DNA of 64,000 nucleotides, taken from NCBI GenBank assembly GCA_012295275.1, contig CM022665.1, positions 39,994,795 to 40,058,794 on the forward strand. The letters are read 5' to 3'. The position numbers and the translations under genes were made by a program. Shown piece after piece: positions 42,745-55,110 of this stretch. Each line of letters starts with the position of its first letter. Positions within the stretch are counted from its first letter, which is position 1. This DNA comes from Chrysomallon squamiferum (Eukaryota; Mollusca; Gastropoda; Neomphalida; Peltospiridae). The notes below the pieces were generated by a model. It ran no database searches, was not told where the DNA came from, and saw only the letters and a program-made list of their open reading frames with translations.

Positions 42745-44985
42745 TTATTATTATTATTATTTTTCGATATAGTTTTTTTCAAAAAAAATAATAGAGGGAC
42801 CTATAAACAGGGACACTAATAATCATGAACAAACACCAGTAAATAACATTAGTGCCAAAAAAAAAAAAAAAAAAAAACAAAACAAAAAAAAATACATGCT
42901 GACTTTTTAGCGGTGCAAACATCAGTTTCCATTTATGATGATGGTGACAGTCATAGGCTCTGTAGCGTTGTACTTTGCGAATAATGCAATGGATTCTTAC
43001 GAAATTTGAAGCTTAGTTCAGACTCTTAACCTACATACACGTCTGGAAGTCACAGTTGTCATGCAGACATTGTGATGAACGGGGTGTTTTGGTTTTTGGC
43101 TTACTTTACAAGGAAGGTTAATACGTTCTTCATCCTCGTGATAATCTTCATCGAAAAGTTAGTTTCACTCAGGAAATTTCCGAAACGTTCTCTGGCAGAA
43201 GACATCCATTGTGTGGAATAGGATTCACAACAGGAGAACGCGTCTTTCTCCTTTCTTATTTTCTTACGTTTTGGAAGTTTATAACAGCAAAGATTTGGGA
43301 TAAATGCTGTTTAGAATGTTACCTAGTTCTAGTTTGTTTATTTGCTGTTGTTGTTGTTTTGTTTTGTTTTTTGTTTTTTTTTTTTTTTTTTTTTGTATGG
43401 GTTTTTTGGGTTTTGGTGTGTTTTGTTTTTTTTTTGTTGTTGTTTTTTTTTTTTAATTAGGATATTTATATATTTATGTACTGACGGAGATGTTCTTTTT
43501 TTTTTTCTTTTTTTTTTCATTGCTGTTGTGGTTTATTATATTATATTTATTTGTTCGTTCGTTTATTGTTATTGTTGTTGTAGTTTTGTTTTTTTGTGGG
43601 TCTTTTCTTCTTTTTCTTGTTGTTTGTGTTAGATAAAAATCTTTCTGTTTTTCTTTTTGTTCGTGGGTTTTAAATGTTTACTCAGTAGCTGCAATTATCA
43701 TAACACATCAGCTAAACTGTTGTCAGATGTATCTACAATCAACAGTTGTAATATTCTTATGTACTGTTTTCAAAACAACTGTCAGCATGTCAAAATGATA
43801 CAATCATTTCTTTGTTAGTCTATCTTTCTAGCTATCTTTCTTTCTTCTCTCTCATATATCTATCTTGTTTTTTCTTTATATCCAAGTCACCCTTTTTCTG
43901 TCTCTCTAACTGAATGTTTTATATATGTGTGTCTGTATCTTTTTAAAATATACATATACACATACACATACATACGTATGATACATACACACACACATGC
44001 ACACATACATACACAAATATCCAGACATAAACATTTACATATAGATAGATATACATATACATTCATACACAGCTACAGACCACATACATACAAATACGTA
44101 TATACACACATGCATACATAATATCTGTATAACATAATTTATGCTATAATTTACTTATTAATCTACTCGCATATATCGACTGGCCATTGACTACAGAAAG
44201 AAAGCGAGTACAAATTAATACAACACACGTAGAACAAAAGAACTGCGTGCCACCGAAATACAATTTCCTGTCAGTACATTTTATTAATGACGTAATTATA
44301 ATAATAATAATAATAACAACAACTGCTCTGTGATGATGTTTTGCTACACGCTAGTATTACAAGGGCGGATAATGCTTTGGGTAAGAGAGGAATTTCCGAA
44401 GCAATGTCTAAATGTTTATAATTTGAAATTATAAAGTTTACAGCGTTTGTCTATTCGCAATTCTTGGCTATTACAATCTCTTCGTCTGTGTTTGCCGCCA
44501 TAAACACTGTGTCAGCAGTCAAACTGTGCAAGCTGGTATCCAGCAAGAGAAGGTACACATACATGTGGACATCAATTTTATTTATTTTATAATGAATATT
44601 TATTATTATTATTTTTATTATTATTATTATTATTATCGTGTTTTTTTTTTTGGGGGGGGGTTAGGCTGTGACTTCCCCTCATGATCCGCCCCTGGTATTA
44701 GAAGGTTAACTAATGTGGTTCTGTGTAAAGATCACTGGAAGATATCGTTGGTTGATTTCTGTTGCTAATCTGTGGTTCTTGAATCCCAAAATTCTGCAGT
44801 CGATGCACTTTTGTAGTAGAAATATCAGTTTCTGCGTAACTTTAAAATAGTAACCTTTTTGGAGTATTTTATTAATTTATTCTTATTTCAATATTTATTT
44901 GATTGTTTGTTTCTTTGTTTCTTTTGTTTATTTGCTATCTGTTGATGAATATTTTACTTAAACTTTAATCGTCAGTATTGAAAAC
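42331..44985. other. Non-coding stretch
   Basis: CTT/ATT triplets 42700-42762, poly(A) 42858-42877, T/G-rich 43340-43630, CATA-type repeats 43945-44115, ATT triplets 44596-44636. No gene seen. Confidence 0.5.
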
Positions 44986-45046
44986 AAAATCTTCTCTCTT
45001 TCTGTCTTTCTTAGTCTTTTTACCTTTCTCTCTTTCTCTCAACTTC

Positions 45047-45110
<64 letters not shown>

Positions 45111-45220
45111 CCTTTCTCTTTCTCTCTATCTCTCTGTTTCTCTCTCTCTCTCTTAACCTCTATCTTTCTCTCTGTCTCCCTCACTCTCTATCTAAATATT
45201 CCTCTCTCTTTATTTCAATA
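44986..45220. repeat. CT-rich microsatellite
   Basis: Interrupted CT repeat with a pure run of about 55 bases at 45052-45107 and TTAACCTTTCTC interruptions. Confidence 0.93.
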
Positions 45221-45811
45221 TCTCTCATCTCTGTTCTACAGCTCAAAATATCAAAAGATTCTGGCAGTGCTAATCCTCTGCATTCGGAGTCTGACATTAT
45301 TGTACAAACGGTCAGATTATAAAATATTAATTTCTTACTGCTGTTATAAGACGTATGACGATGATCATTTTTACACCCACGAAACACACACACTTCAACA
45401 CGATGCATCACAATGCAGTTTATTGACATTTACAAAAATAATTAGAAAGAGGGGGCGGAATGACAAAAGCACCTGATGCTTAATGGAATTTTTTTTTTGG
45501 CTTTCTGACAATACGTAACATAATACGTACTTCCGGTACATCTAATACGTTCAAAATGGTGTAATATATTAATACAGTATTTTTTTTTTTTTTTTTTTTC
45601 TGTATAAATGAAAATAGTTACTGCATTTCATTCAAACACGCAAGCTAGATTCTTCTCAGACAGGAATCCTTAGAATGATATCATTTCTAAGATTTCCTAT
45701 TATCAGAAATAATACGGCTGGATGCGTTTCGTTTTTGTCTTACAACAGAAATATGGTCGCATCTGTGTCAAAGTTCGTTTAATGATTCATACTGGCGTGA
45801 GATGGAGCGGT

Positions 45812-45855
<44 letters not shown>

Positions 45856-46471
45856 TGTTTTTTAATAAACATCAGATTAAAGTTTCGTTGATAATTTGAT
45901 GTTGTTTTCTTCAAGGAATAGTCTAAAATTTGTATCTCTCACTAATTTGGCTCTAATCTTGAAACATCAAATAAAAGCAAACTTTAACGTTACATAATTA
46001 TCACTGACAGAGAATTGCACATTTTATCTTCTTTCTTTTTTTTCTTTTTTTTCCTTTTTTTTTTTCAGTGAGCACCATCTTGTTTTCCTCTTCATCATGT
46101 CACGTATAACACGTAAAAGAACAGATTTCAATATGTCTACGTCTAGCGGTTTTTAGACTTCGCTTCAGAAATGTTCAAGAACCACGGCAAAGACTTCCAA
46201 AATCAAGCACGAGCAGACGCTAAGGACAAAATCTATGTTATTATTGTGTGTAAAGATGTCTCCTTGTCAGTCTTATCACATGTACTTAGACTAAGTGTGC
46301 AAAAAATCCACAGAAATGTCATTCGAAAACGCCGACAAGAAAAAATAAATTGAAGCAACTCCAAAAGGTTGTGATTCTTTGACGTTGTAATTGTGCAGAC
46401 TTGTAGCAACATTTCAAATCAATATGGAAATCTAGTGTACGTCTTAGTTCCTGTCATTTCTTCTTCTTCTT

Positions 46472-46533
<62 letters not shown>

Positions 46534-47202
46534 CAAAATCAGTGTTCTATTTCTTTTTCTTTTTAAACAACCAGTGTTGTTTCTTTTGTTTTGTTTTGTT
46601 TGTTTGTTTGTTTTCTGAGGGGGTTTGTATGTTTGTTTGTTTTTGTTTTGTTTCTGTTTCGTTTTTGAAGGGGTTTTCTTTGTATTGTTTTTTTATTATG
46701 TTTTGTTAGATTGTTACTCGTGTGTGTGTGTGTGTGGGCGGGTGGGTGGGTGGGTGGTATTTGGTTTTTATCTTCTTTTTTTTTTTTTTATTTAATTTAT
46801 TGATGATTTTTTTTTTTTTTTTTTTTGATTTTTTTTTTTTTTTAAGAACTGAATGTTTTATCTAGAATGCAGATGACATCCATTTGAGTTTGTTATTGGT
46901 TCCTCCCCTGCCATTTGGCTTGTTTCGTTTTTGAAATGTTCTTGTTTAAGAATATTCTTCTACGAGATAATGCTCGCAAATCACTAAAACAATCAGGCTA
47001 CATGTTATGTAGAGGTTTTTTTAACTGTTTTTTTTATAATCCTTGCTGATGAAATAACACAGAAAATAACCAACTTAAAGTAAATAGCAAAAAATATAAA
47101 ACTAATAACAATAACAGCAACAACAACAAGAAAAAAGAAACAAAAAAAACACTTAAAAAAATAAATAAATAAAAATATCAATAATGAATCATTAAAAAAT
47201 AA
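45221..47202. other. Non-coding stretch
   Basis: (TG)n 45816-45848, CTT then ATT triplets 46457-46533, T/G-rich 46550-46850. Weak exon-like windows at 45749-45809 and 46069-46170 are described separately; neither is accepted as a gene. Confidence 0.5.
46457..46533. repeat. (TTC)n then (TTA)n
   Basis: About 45 bases of TTC triplets abutting about 30 bases of TTA triplets. Confidence 0.95.
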
Positions 47203-47208
47203 TAATAA

Positions 47209-47276
<68 letters not shown>

Positions 47277-47295
47277 ACAAACAAACAAACAAACA
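47203..47295. repeat. (AAAT)n then (AAAC)n
   Basis: ATAA tetranucleotide run changing to ACAA tetranucleotides. Confidence 0.95.
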
Positions 47296-47375
47296 ACCAC
47301 GCAGATAAGAACAAAATATCAGTGCTGTAACTTTATAACTTCTTGGGCGTATAATCTTTATTTCTTTCAATTATA

Positions 47376-47423
<48 letters not shown>

Positions 47424-47626
47424 AAAAACAGACAGCCAAAAGACCAGAAAGCTAATAAGGTTTCATCCCAGACAGAACGTGTCATTTCGTGAATGGCCCG
47501 ATTAACGAAGCGTAGATTGGTTTCAATTTTGTTAATAATTTGCTTGCCTTCACGAGATAGTTTCGTATGAAAGTGACATCCTAGACCTATCTTTACTAAA
47601 AGGCTAGACAGATAGTTCATTGTTCG
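47424..47626 (-). CDS. Candidate internal exon, function unknown
   Basis: On the minus strand TTGTTCCCTCTCTCCAG is a good pyrimidine-rich acceptor. It is followed by 203 open bases ending TTTTT, then a GTAAGA donor; if unspliced, the frame stops at once in TAA. Reading: RTMNYLSSLLVKIGLGCHFH, then TKLSREGKQIINKIETNLRF, then VNRAIHEMTRSVWDETLLAF and WSFGCLF. The composition is protein-like and amphipathic-helical and contrasts with the 38-base poly(A) just downstream. An ATG at codon 3 means it could also be a first coding exon. Length is 67 codons plus two bases. I do not recognise the family. One of the better orphan exons in the window. Confidence 0.42.
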
Positions 47627-47732
47627 CTGGAGAGAGGGAACAACATGATCGTCGATGTTGTCGAAGTGTCGTTATTTTTGTTTTGAAAATTAGTAGGTTT
47701 TAAAAAAAAAAAATCGGGTCGAGTGCCAGTCA

Positions 47733-47763
<31 letters not shown>

Positions 47764-47944
47764 GAAAATTGCTAGTTTTAAAATGAAGCGATATTTCTGT
47801 GCTGGAACGGTGACATCTTTTCATTCATACCAAAAAATAATGATTTCTAACTTTTCTTTTATTTCTTTATTTTTTCTTTCTTTCTTTCTTTCTTTCTTTC
47901 TTTATTTCTTTCTTTATTTGTTTATTTGTTTATTTACTTATTTG
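47627..47944. other. Non-coding stretch
   Basis: TTA triplets at 47728-47764 and TTTC tetranucleotides at about 47876-47915; no gene seen. Confidence 0.5.
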
Positions 47945-48094
47945 GTTTTATTTATTTACTTCCCTTTTCTTTTTATTTATTATATCTTAAGTTGGAGCGG
48001 AAAATTTATTTAGCCAGTCAGTTATTAAATGGTCTCATATCCTGACAGAAGCAAATTCATCTATGTAATTGGCTACACAAATTGTTTTACAAGA

Positions 48095-48095
<1 letters not shown>
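47945..48095 (-). mobile_element. SINE-like dispersed repeat, copy A
   Basis: Shares with 52285-52445 the order TTACTTCCCTTTTCTTT, TATCTTAAGTTGGAGCGG, GGTCTCA and TTCATCTATGTAATTGGCTA. Read on the minus strand it would begin at about 48095 and end in an ATTT/AAAT-rich tail, as a retroposed short element would. Confidence 0.55.
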
Positions 48096-48174
<79 letters not shown>

Positions 48175-48180
48175 TTTTTT
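48096..48180. repeat. (ATT)n microsatellite
   Basis: ATT triplets directly abutting the SINE-like copy A. Confidence 0.95.
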
Positions 48181-48241
48181 TAATGAATCCATGGGTGTGT
48201 ATGTGTAAATATAAATCTAGACAGATATATGTTACTATCTG

Positions 48242-48242
<1 letters not shown>

Positions 48243-48326
<84 letters not shown>

Positions 48327-48335
48327 CTCTCTCTC
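48243..48335. repeat. (CT)n microsatellite
   Basis: CT run of about 80 bases plus an AATCTCTCTCTCC tail. Confidence 0.96.
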
Positions 48336-49039
48336 CATTTCACACACACTTACACACACTCTCATGTTCACACCTCACACCAAACCTCGCGACATCCAAT
48401 AACAAAAGACAATACCGCAGTGAAACCATGCAAAAAATCTTGCAGTCGTCAACATCTAGATTTTAACAGATTGAACCTGTCCCATTACAATGATTAATAA
48501 GCTGACGTTGTGGTGAAACGGTTTCAGTTCAAACTCTTTAATACAATCTTGATGTTTGATATCATCAAAGCGTTATACACTCGGTCACTCGCTCTTTCCA
48601 AATGAAATTGCTTCATTCGCTGATTTGTTTTAGCTCGGATGCGGTGCCTATAGATCACACAATACGACGGTGGGCATATGGTTTATTACAATATCTTTCG
48701 ACGTGGTTTTACTACAGCTGCGGAGATTAAGGATGATAATGAAAAAAAAAAAAAAACGACGAGCAGAAATCGTCGTACGACTTGGCCGTCTGGTTCTTGA
48801 CTGGAAGGTTCCGGGTTCGTCTCGCGGTAACGGGGTTAACTGATGAAATGAGTTTTAAACGTTTATTAAATGGATTAATAATACAAACACAGACCCCATG
48901 TAAAATGCAATATTTGTCTTTTTTTTTACCGTGTGTAGGCAGTCTCTTAGGAGGCTGATATAAATAAAAGACATTAGATTTTAATTTATATTTCCTTGTA
49001 GTGTGTTTTGCTCTGCCATGCTATGCTAAACCATACCAT
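48336..49039. other. Non-coding stretch
   Basis: Unique DNA containing the tRNA-like promoter boxes at 48783-48823; no gene seen. Confidence 0.5.
48783..48823 (+). mobile_element. tRNA-like A and B boxes, SINE head relic
   Basis: TGGCCGTCTGGTT (48783-48795) resembles an RNA polymerase III A box (TGGCNNAGTGG). GGGTTCGTCTC (48813-48823) resembles the B box GGTTCGANTCC. The spacing of about 18 bases between boxes is shorter than in tRNAs, and the sequence cannot fold as a full tRNA, so this would be a degenerate tRNA-derived SINE. Confidence 0.35.
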
Positions 49040-49380
49040 AATAAACTATACTTTACTTTACTATACTATACTATACTATACTATATTATACTATACTATA
49101 CTATACTATACTATACTATACTATACTATACTATACTATACTATACTATACTATATTATACTATACTATTCTATACTTTACTATACTTTACTATACTATA
49201 TTATACCAAATGTACTATACTATACTATACTATACTATACTATACTATACCATACCAAATGTACTATACAATACTGTACTATAATTTACTATACTATGCT
49301 ATGCTATGCTATGCTATACTTTGCTTTACTATACTATCCTATACTATACTATATCACACTATACTATACTAAACAATAGT
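49040..49380 (+). repeat. (CTATA)n pentanucleotide array
   Basis: CTATA repeats for about 340 bases with CTTTA, CTATG and CCATA variants and two complex interruptions reading CCAAATGTACTATAC (about 49206 and 49255). Because five is prime to three, Tyr-Thr-Ile-Leu frames stay open on the plus strand; they are not genes. Confidence 0.96.
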
Positions 49381-50419
49381 ATTCCTACTACTACTACTAC
49401 TACAGCTATTACAATCATCAGCAACATCACTACTATCAGTTCCATTTCCATCGTCATCACCAGTACCATTAAACTACCACTATTTATATTTTCACACTAT
49501 CTGAAACACATTTAACTCTATTTAACATATCATCAGTTGTTGTTTTTTTTGTTGTATTTTTATGTTTTCACAAAAATTCAGCCTTCAGGCCAAAACAAAT
49601 AATAAAAGACGGAAATCTTCTGTCCTCGTTTCAATTAATTTTTCAGCAACTTTCAAAGCAAAATACTCTACTCTCTTGATTTTGTTAGCAGCGTTTAGAA
49701 ATCCCCCGAAATCGTAATGGTCGTCGTTTTAATTAATTTGCGGAATGTTCAACGGAAAATACTGTACGCTATTATTTTGGTGAGTTACGCTTTGAAATGC
49801 TGCTAACATCTCGGCCTTGAATGGGGCAATAAAGAAATAAATCAGACGGTCCATGGTTAGCGATTGTCATGTGGCCTGTCAGATCCAGAAACGTCAATTT
49901 GTGCAGGTTACATTAAATACTCTTTCTAGCTGTTAGAAATGTAAGTTAAAAGCGCGACACCCACCGTACGACTTGTGTTAATGCTTTTAAGACAACAGAT
50001 TTGTACTGGCTCAGATACGATTACGGTGGTAGAGAAAATAAGCATGTGTAATGGAGTGTGAAGAAGAAAATTGCCCTCAGATAGGTTGTAACTGAATTTG
50101 TTTAAGTTGTTGCATGTGATACAGTTTTGGGTTGACTGTTTGTTAGTTTGCTGTTGTTTTGTTGAGGGGTTTTTTAAAATTATTTTGTTGTTGTTGTTGT
50201 TGTTTTTCCCCCAAAGTTTTTTTTTTTTTTTTTTTTTCTTGTCATCTTTGTTGTCGTAGATGTTAATTTTGCATTTCATTATTAAATCTATAGTACATGT
50301 CTGTGTATATAATTCGAATATAGGGTTAACTCGAATAATTCAAGCTCAGCATAGGGCTCGACTTAAGTTTTCTATTACAATTTCAATACGTTACCCGAAA
50401 CCTGCTATGTGTCAAGAAC
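49381..50419. other. Non-coding stretch
   Basis: ACT triplets at about 49387-49402, poly(T) 50218-50238, unique AT-rich DNA. No gene seen. Confidence 0.5.
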
Positions 50420-50467
50420 ATTAACACTGGAACATGTGTTTAAAAATATAGCTTTAACAAACAAACA

Positions 50468-50515
<48 letters not shown>

Positions 50516-50767
50516 CAACGAAACAACAACAAAACAAACAAAAACAATGGATTATAAACATCTGTTTTCTCATTTACAATATCGCGAACAATAACAAGGT
50601 TCCTTTGACCTATTTGCATTTATATTAAAGACGACTGATAAATCGCTGCACCATTTCGTCTAACACGTAATAGCTTAAAGTGAAATGTTTAGTCACGCCT
50701 GCGTCAAATAAATATTTTTATTTTCTGATAAAAGATGTTAGTTTCTGGTGCTACCATTATTCACGCT
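50420..50767 (+). repeat. Left arm of an inverted duplication
   Basis: Nearly identical to the reverse complement of 58087-58354. The core from ATAAACATCTGTTTTCTCAT (about 50553) through ATTTTCTGATAAAAGATG (about 50735) differs at only one or two bases over about 185 bp. Weaker homology extends left to ATTAACACTGG (50420) and right to ATTATTCAC (50767). This copy carries an inserted (AAT)n/CAA-rich block at about 50466-50540 that the right arm lacks. Confidence 0.9.
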
Positions 50768-50859
50768 GCGAGTCATTCAGTGTTCTATACTGTACGAAAT
50801 TTGGCTAATCCTTTTGTGTGGGTGTGTATGTCTATGGCTTTTTCTTCTTTTTACCTCTG

Positions 50860-50920
50860 TCTGTCTTTCTGTCTTTCTTTCTTTCTTTCTGACTTTTTCT
50901 TTCTCGCTTTCTTTCAATGT

Positions 50921-51015
<95 letters not shown>

Positions 51016-51042
51016 TTTGTATATATTTCTCTCTTTATCTCA

Positions 51043-51130
<88 letters not shown>

Positions 51131-51217
51131 TTCATCACTTTATCTCACTTTCTCTCTCTCTCTCTCTGACTCTCATACTCTTTGTATATATATATATATA
51201 TATATTTCATCACTTTA

Positions 51218-51310
<93 letters not shown>

Positions 51311-51450
51311 CTCTCTATATCTCTCAGACTGTCTTTCTATTTCTCTCTCTGTCTCTCTCTCTCTTTCTTTCTTTGTCTGTCTCTCTCTCTCTCTCCTTCT
51401 CTTTCACTCACTCTATTTCTCCTCTCTTTAACTTTCTCTTTCTTTCTCTT
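50860..51450. repeat. (CT)n array with three (TA)n-containing units
   Basis: CT runs separated by segments with TTTGTATATATATATATA and TTTCATCACTTTATCTC. The TATA-containing segment occurs at about 51013 (diverged), 51098 and 51180, showing duplication of about 80-bp units. Confidence 0.95.
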
Positions 51451-52284
51451 TGCGTGTCTTCTCTGTCCTCAAAACACCCCTGTCCCTCACTCTTACTTTT
51501 TAGCACCCTCTCCGTCTCAGTAAACAGTATAGATTTTATTTGAAATATCACAAAAAAATATATATAATATTGAAAAATAGCTGCATTAAAATATTTGCAC
51601 GGAATTTAAGTTCAAAAACGTCCCTGGAGTTAAGAGTTTTCCCATGCTTTCAGTAAAAAAAAAAAATAATTAAAAAAAATAATGCTGCTGTTATGTACAC
51701 TTTTAAAACGTAATATTTCTAAATGTCATTTCTACAAACCTTCAACCATGATATTTCTGAATTCAAACCAGATCTTTCAATTATTAAAATTTTAATATAT
51801 TTATTATATTTACAAAAGATTTGATTCTTTTTTTTTTTATTCAAGTTTGTTTCAACAATACGTTTCTTTCAGCTAATAATAAATATTATAATACTGATTA
51901 ATATTTTAGCTAAACTACTATGTTGCCGAGGTTTGTTGAATTGTTAAAAAGAAATCTTAAAAAGCATTATTTAATACAGTTTATGAATTCAGCGGCAGAA
52001 GAAATATCCTGAGAATAGCGTTTACAGAAAGCATGATATCTTTCAAATCGATATATCTCAGGGTTGATTTTCGTATTTACAAAAATATAAATTAAAGGGA
52101 TATAATACAGAAGGTCTGTTTAGTGGTTCAGGGACATTGCATGTGCTTCTACATTTTTCTTCTTCCGTATATCCCATTTCCTTCAGTTGATCGAAATCTG
52201 GTATTTATTTATTTATATGTTTGTTTGTTTGTTTGGTTTTTTTTTTTTTTTTTTTTTTATCTATTTGCTTATTATTTTATTATT
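51451..52284. other. Non-coding stretch
   Basis: Unique AT-rich DNA, T-rich 52230-52258. No gene seen. Confidence 0.5.
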
Positions 52285-52445
52285 TTATTTTATTTTATTT
52301 ATTCACTTCCATTTTCTTTACATTAATTTAATTATTTTCTTATGTTGGAACGGTAGATTAATCTGGCTCTTTAAGCGGTCTCACAATTTGAGAGACACGA
52401 ATTCATCTACGTAATTGGCTAGACAAATTGTAATACAAGACATTC
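52285..52445 (-). mobile_element. SINE-like dispersed repeat, copy B
   Basis: Homologous to 47945-48095. Shared blocks are TTCACTTCCATTTTCTTTAC, TTCTTATGTTGGAACGG, GGTCTCACAATT and TTCATCTACGTAATTGGCTA, then GACAAATTGTAATACAAGAC. Like copy A, its left side runs into T/ATTT-rich sequence, which would be an A-rich tail on the minus strand. Confidence 0.55.
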
Positions 52446-53403
52446 ACACAACGAAAATGTACAGGCCGCTTTGACAAACCATAAATAAAACAATCTACAT
52501 AATTCACTTAATAAAGCCATAAATTAAAGACATCGCCTCGGTGAATTATTCCTTTTCATTTTCCTGCGAGACTAACAGACACAATGACGTCATGTTCTCT
52601 CTACGGAGTTAAACGATTCCAAATCGTATAAGACCAGCCGAACATTGTCGATATCTACACGGAAAGCTTTCTTTGTGCCAAATTGATATAAATGTGGCTT
52701 TGCGGCCGCGACCATGACATAAATGATAACAAAGTTACACGGTTTGAGACAGATTCTCTTCTTCATTCATATTAATGATTGCGTCTCTCGTGAACGCTTT
52801 TAAATGAAACTAGAATAACTTGTACATTAGTTGTGAAGATACGTCGTCGAGATACTGAGGGTGTTAGGGTTGGTTGGTCAGCGCTGGTTCTGTCTACAGC
52901 CTTGAAGAGAAAATAGACATGATAAACTGAAGGTGACTAATAGCGATATGTGTCTGTGAACCAAGTTTTGAAACTTCTTTAAATGGTTTCAGAAATTTAG
53001 ATATTTCATATTCTTTACAAGACCTGCACTTTGAAAATTACTACAGTTACAAGCTCACCGTAGACTTCGTAGTTTTTGATTTTGATACCAGAAATAATGG
53101 TCGAGAAATTAACTGACTTCATTTCTGTTTTGGCTCAGAGTTGCAACATTCGACTTTTGCGTCTTGTCTGCATCCTGGTAAAAACACGTATAATAGCGAA
53201 TTAACTTGTTTGTATCACTGAAGTATTTTTCATCCAAATCGGTTACGATTCCACGATATTAATATACAGACACCAGCTTCAGATCGATTTCTTTGTTTTC
53301 GTGTCTTTCTTGGTGATGCTGTTTAACATTCTCAGTTTAATATGTGATAAATGTAACAGATTTCGAGTATTTTTCTCAAACTAAACCGAGAATGTTATTT
53401 TAT
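52446..53403. other. Non-coding stretch
   Basis: Unique DNA, including GCGGCCGCGACC at about 52702. No gene seen. Confidence 0.5.
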
Positions 53404-53510
53404 GATACAACAACAACAACAACAATAGCAACAATAATAATAATAACGATGATAATGATGATGATAATGAATATGAATATGATGATGATGATGATTATAA
53501 TTATAAAATC
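53404..53510. repeat. Trinucleotide repeat (CAA, AAT, GAT)
   Basis: CAA, AAT and GAT triplet blocks in sequence. Confidence 0.9.
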
Positions 53511-53614
53511 AAGAAAAATAGAGACAAAAAAACAACAACTGAAAACTGAAAAAACAAAAAAATAGAATAAATGTTGGTTGCCGAAGCATTTTAGATTTTG
53601 GAAAACGAACCTGT

Positions 53615-53616
<2 letters not shown>

Positions 53617-53699
<83 letters not shown>

Positions 53700-53703
53700 A
53701 GAG
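53617..53703. repeat. (CA)n microsatellite
   Basis: CA run of about 80 bases with a GAGAGAGA end. Confidence 0.97.
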
Positions 53704-54609
53704 ACAAATATACCCACGCATGACACGCACATTCTCACATACATAAGTTAACTTTTATTGGGTTTTCTCAGATAATGGAGTTAACTGTGAAATCACTACT
53801 AAACGATTAATTACGCATTTACATTGCAGTTTGTTCAAATCTTTATAACAAAACGCACTAAACTTGATATTCTCTCACAGTACTAAATCCGGATTAACAC
53901 ATTTCCTAACGTAAATAATGTTATTATAATTATTATTACTGAAATAATTTCCTTTTATTTCACAATATTATGATCATTATGATGGCTACACAAAGCAATA
54001 TTAGGGTAGTTAAATGATTCTCTTTAACGATATTAAAACAACTACTTGTAAGCCAAGGACGTGAAAAAAACAACAGAAAAAAAACAAAAAACATAATTGT
54101 ATTAAGTTTCGTCAATATGAACAGATGGTCTGACCAGAACTCATCTAAAGCAACAACAAAAAAAGAGAAAGAAATGTTGTTATTTCCTCAAAACATGGAC
54201 ACTGGATATGCGTAAAGATTTCGTAAATTATGAAAATAATCTTAAATGAAGACAGATCGTAAATCTTTCAGGTTTATCTTTTTAACTAATATTCAGGAAA
54301 CAGCTAATGAGCAGGAAAATAAATTTAAATGTGTTTTCGTCATAAAATTTATTTTCTCACATCATATATTTATCTCAAAAAATTTAATTTTTAAAGTTAA
54401 TATTGACAGAGGAGATGACGATACTCGATTTTTTCCAACTTTTTATATTTATCAATCATTATAAAGTACTCTTTTAACTTGATTAGGTATAAAAATATGA
54501 AAATAATAAGCTTTTCCAGCAATATTTCAGTTTTAAATATCAGCATTGCTATTACTAATTTTCATCATAAACATTTGTATCGTTATCATCATCAAATTAG
54601 TTGGGTTTT
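53704..54609. other. Non-coding stretch
   Basis: AT-rich unique DNA, no gene seen. Confidence 0.5.
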
Positions 54610-55110
54610 TTCCCTCTCTCTTTCAATCTATCTGTCTGTCTGTCTCTCTCTCGTTGTATATCTTTCTCTCTCCCTCTCTCTCTCTATCTGTCTTTCTTTG
54701 TCTGTTTGTCTCTCTCTCTCTGTATATCTCTCTTTTTTCTCTCTCTTTCTTTCTCGCTCTCTCTTTCTCACTCTGTCTTTGTCTGTCTTTCTGTATATCT
54801 CTTTCTATCTCCCTCTCTCTGTCTGACTGTCTCTCTCTCTTTTCTCTCTCACTCAATCTGTCTTTCTCTGTCTATATGTATGTCTGTCTTCTTCTCTCTC
54901 TCTTTCTCTTTGTGTATCTCCTTCTTTCTCTCTTTTTCATTCATTGTTTCTCTCTCCCTCCCTCCCTCCCTCCCTCTCCTCCCTCCTTCCGTCCCTCCCT
55001 CCCTTCTACTTTCTCTCTTTATTTCCTCTGTCTCTTTCTTTCTCTTTCACTCAATCATCTTCTTTTCCGATTTACCTTCCATCTATCTCTGTATCTATCT
55101 TCCAATCTGT
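54610..55110. repeat. Degenerate CT/CTGT/CCCT pyrimidine field
   Basis: About 500 bases of CT-rich sequence with CTGT, TATCT and CCCTCC units (CCCT block at about 54952-55005). More interrupted than the array at 15.1 kb, suggesting an older relative. Confidence 0.93.

Noticed and set aside
46171-46353. 60-codon plus-strand frame after CGCTTCAG
   Set aside because: Weak acceptor, no donor, no domain, and a competing better acceptor at 46068 opens another frame.
49001-49379. Tyr-Thr-Ile-Leu repeat protein
   Set aside because: Pentanucleotide CTATA array open in frame by composition.
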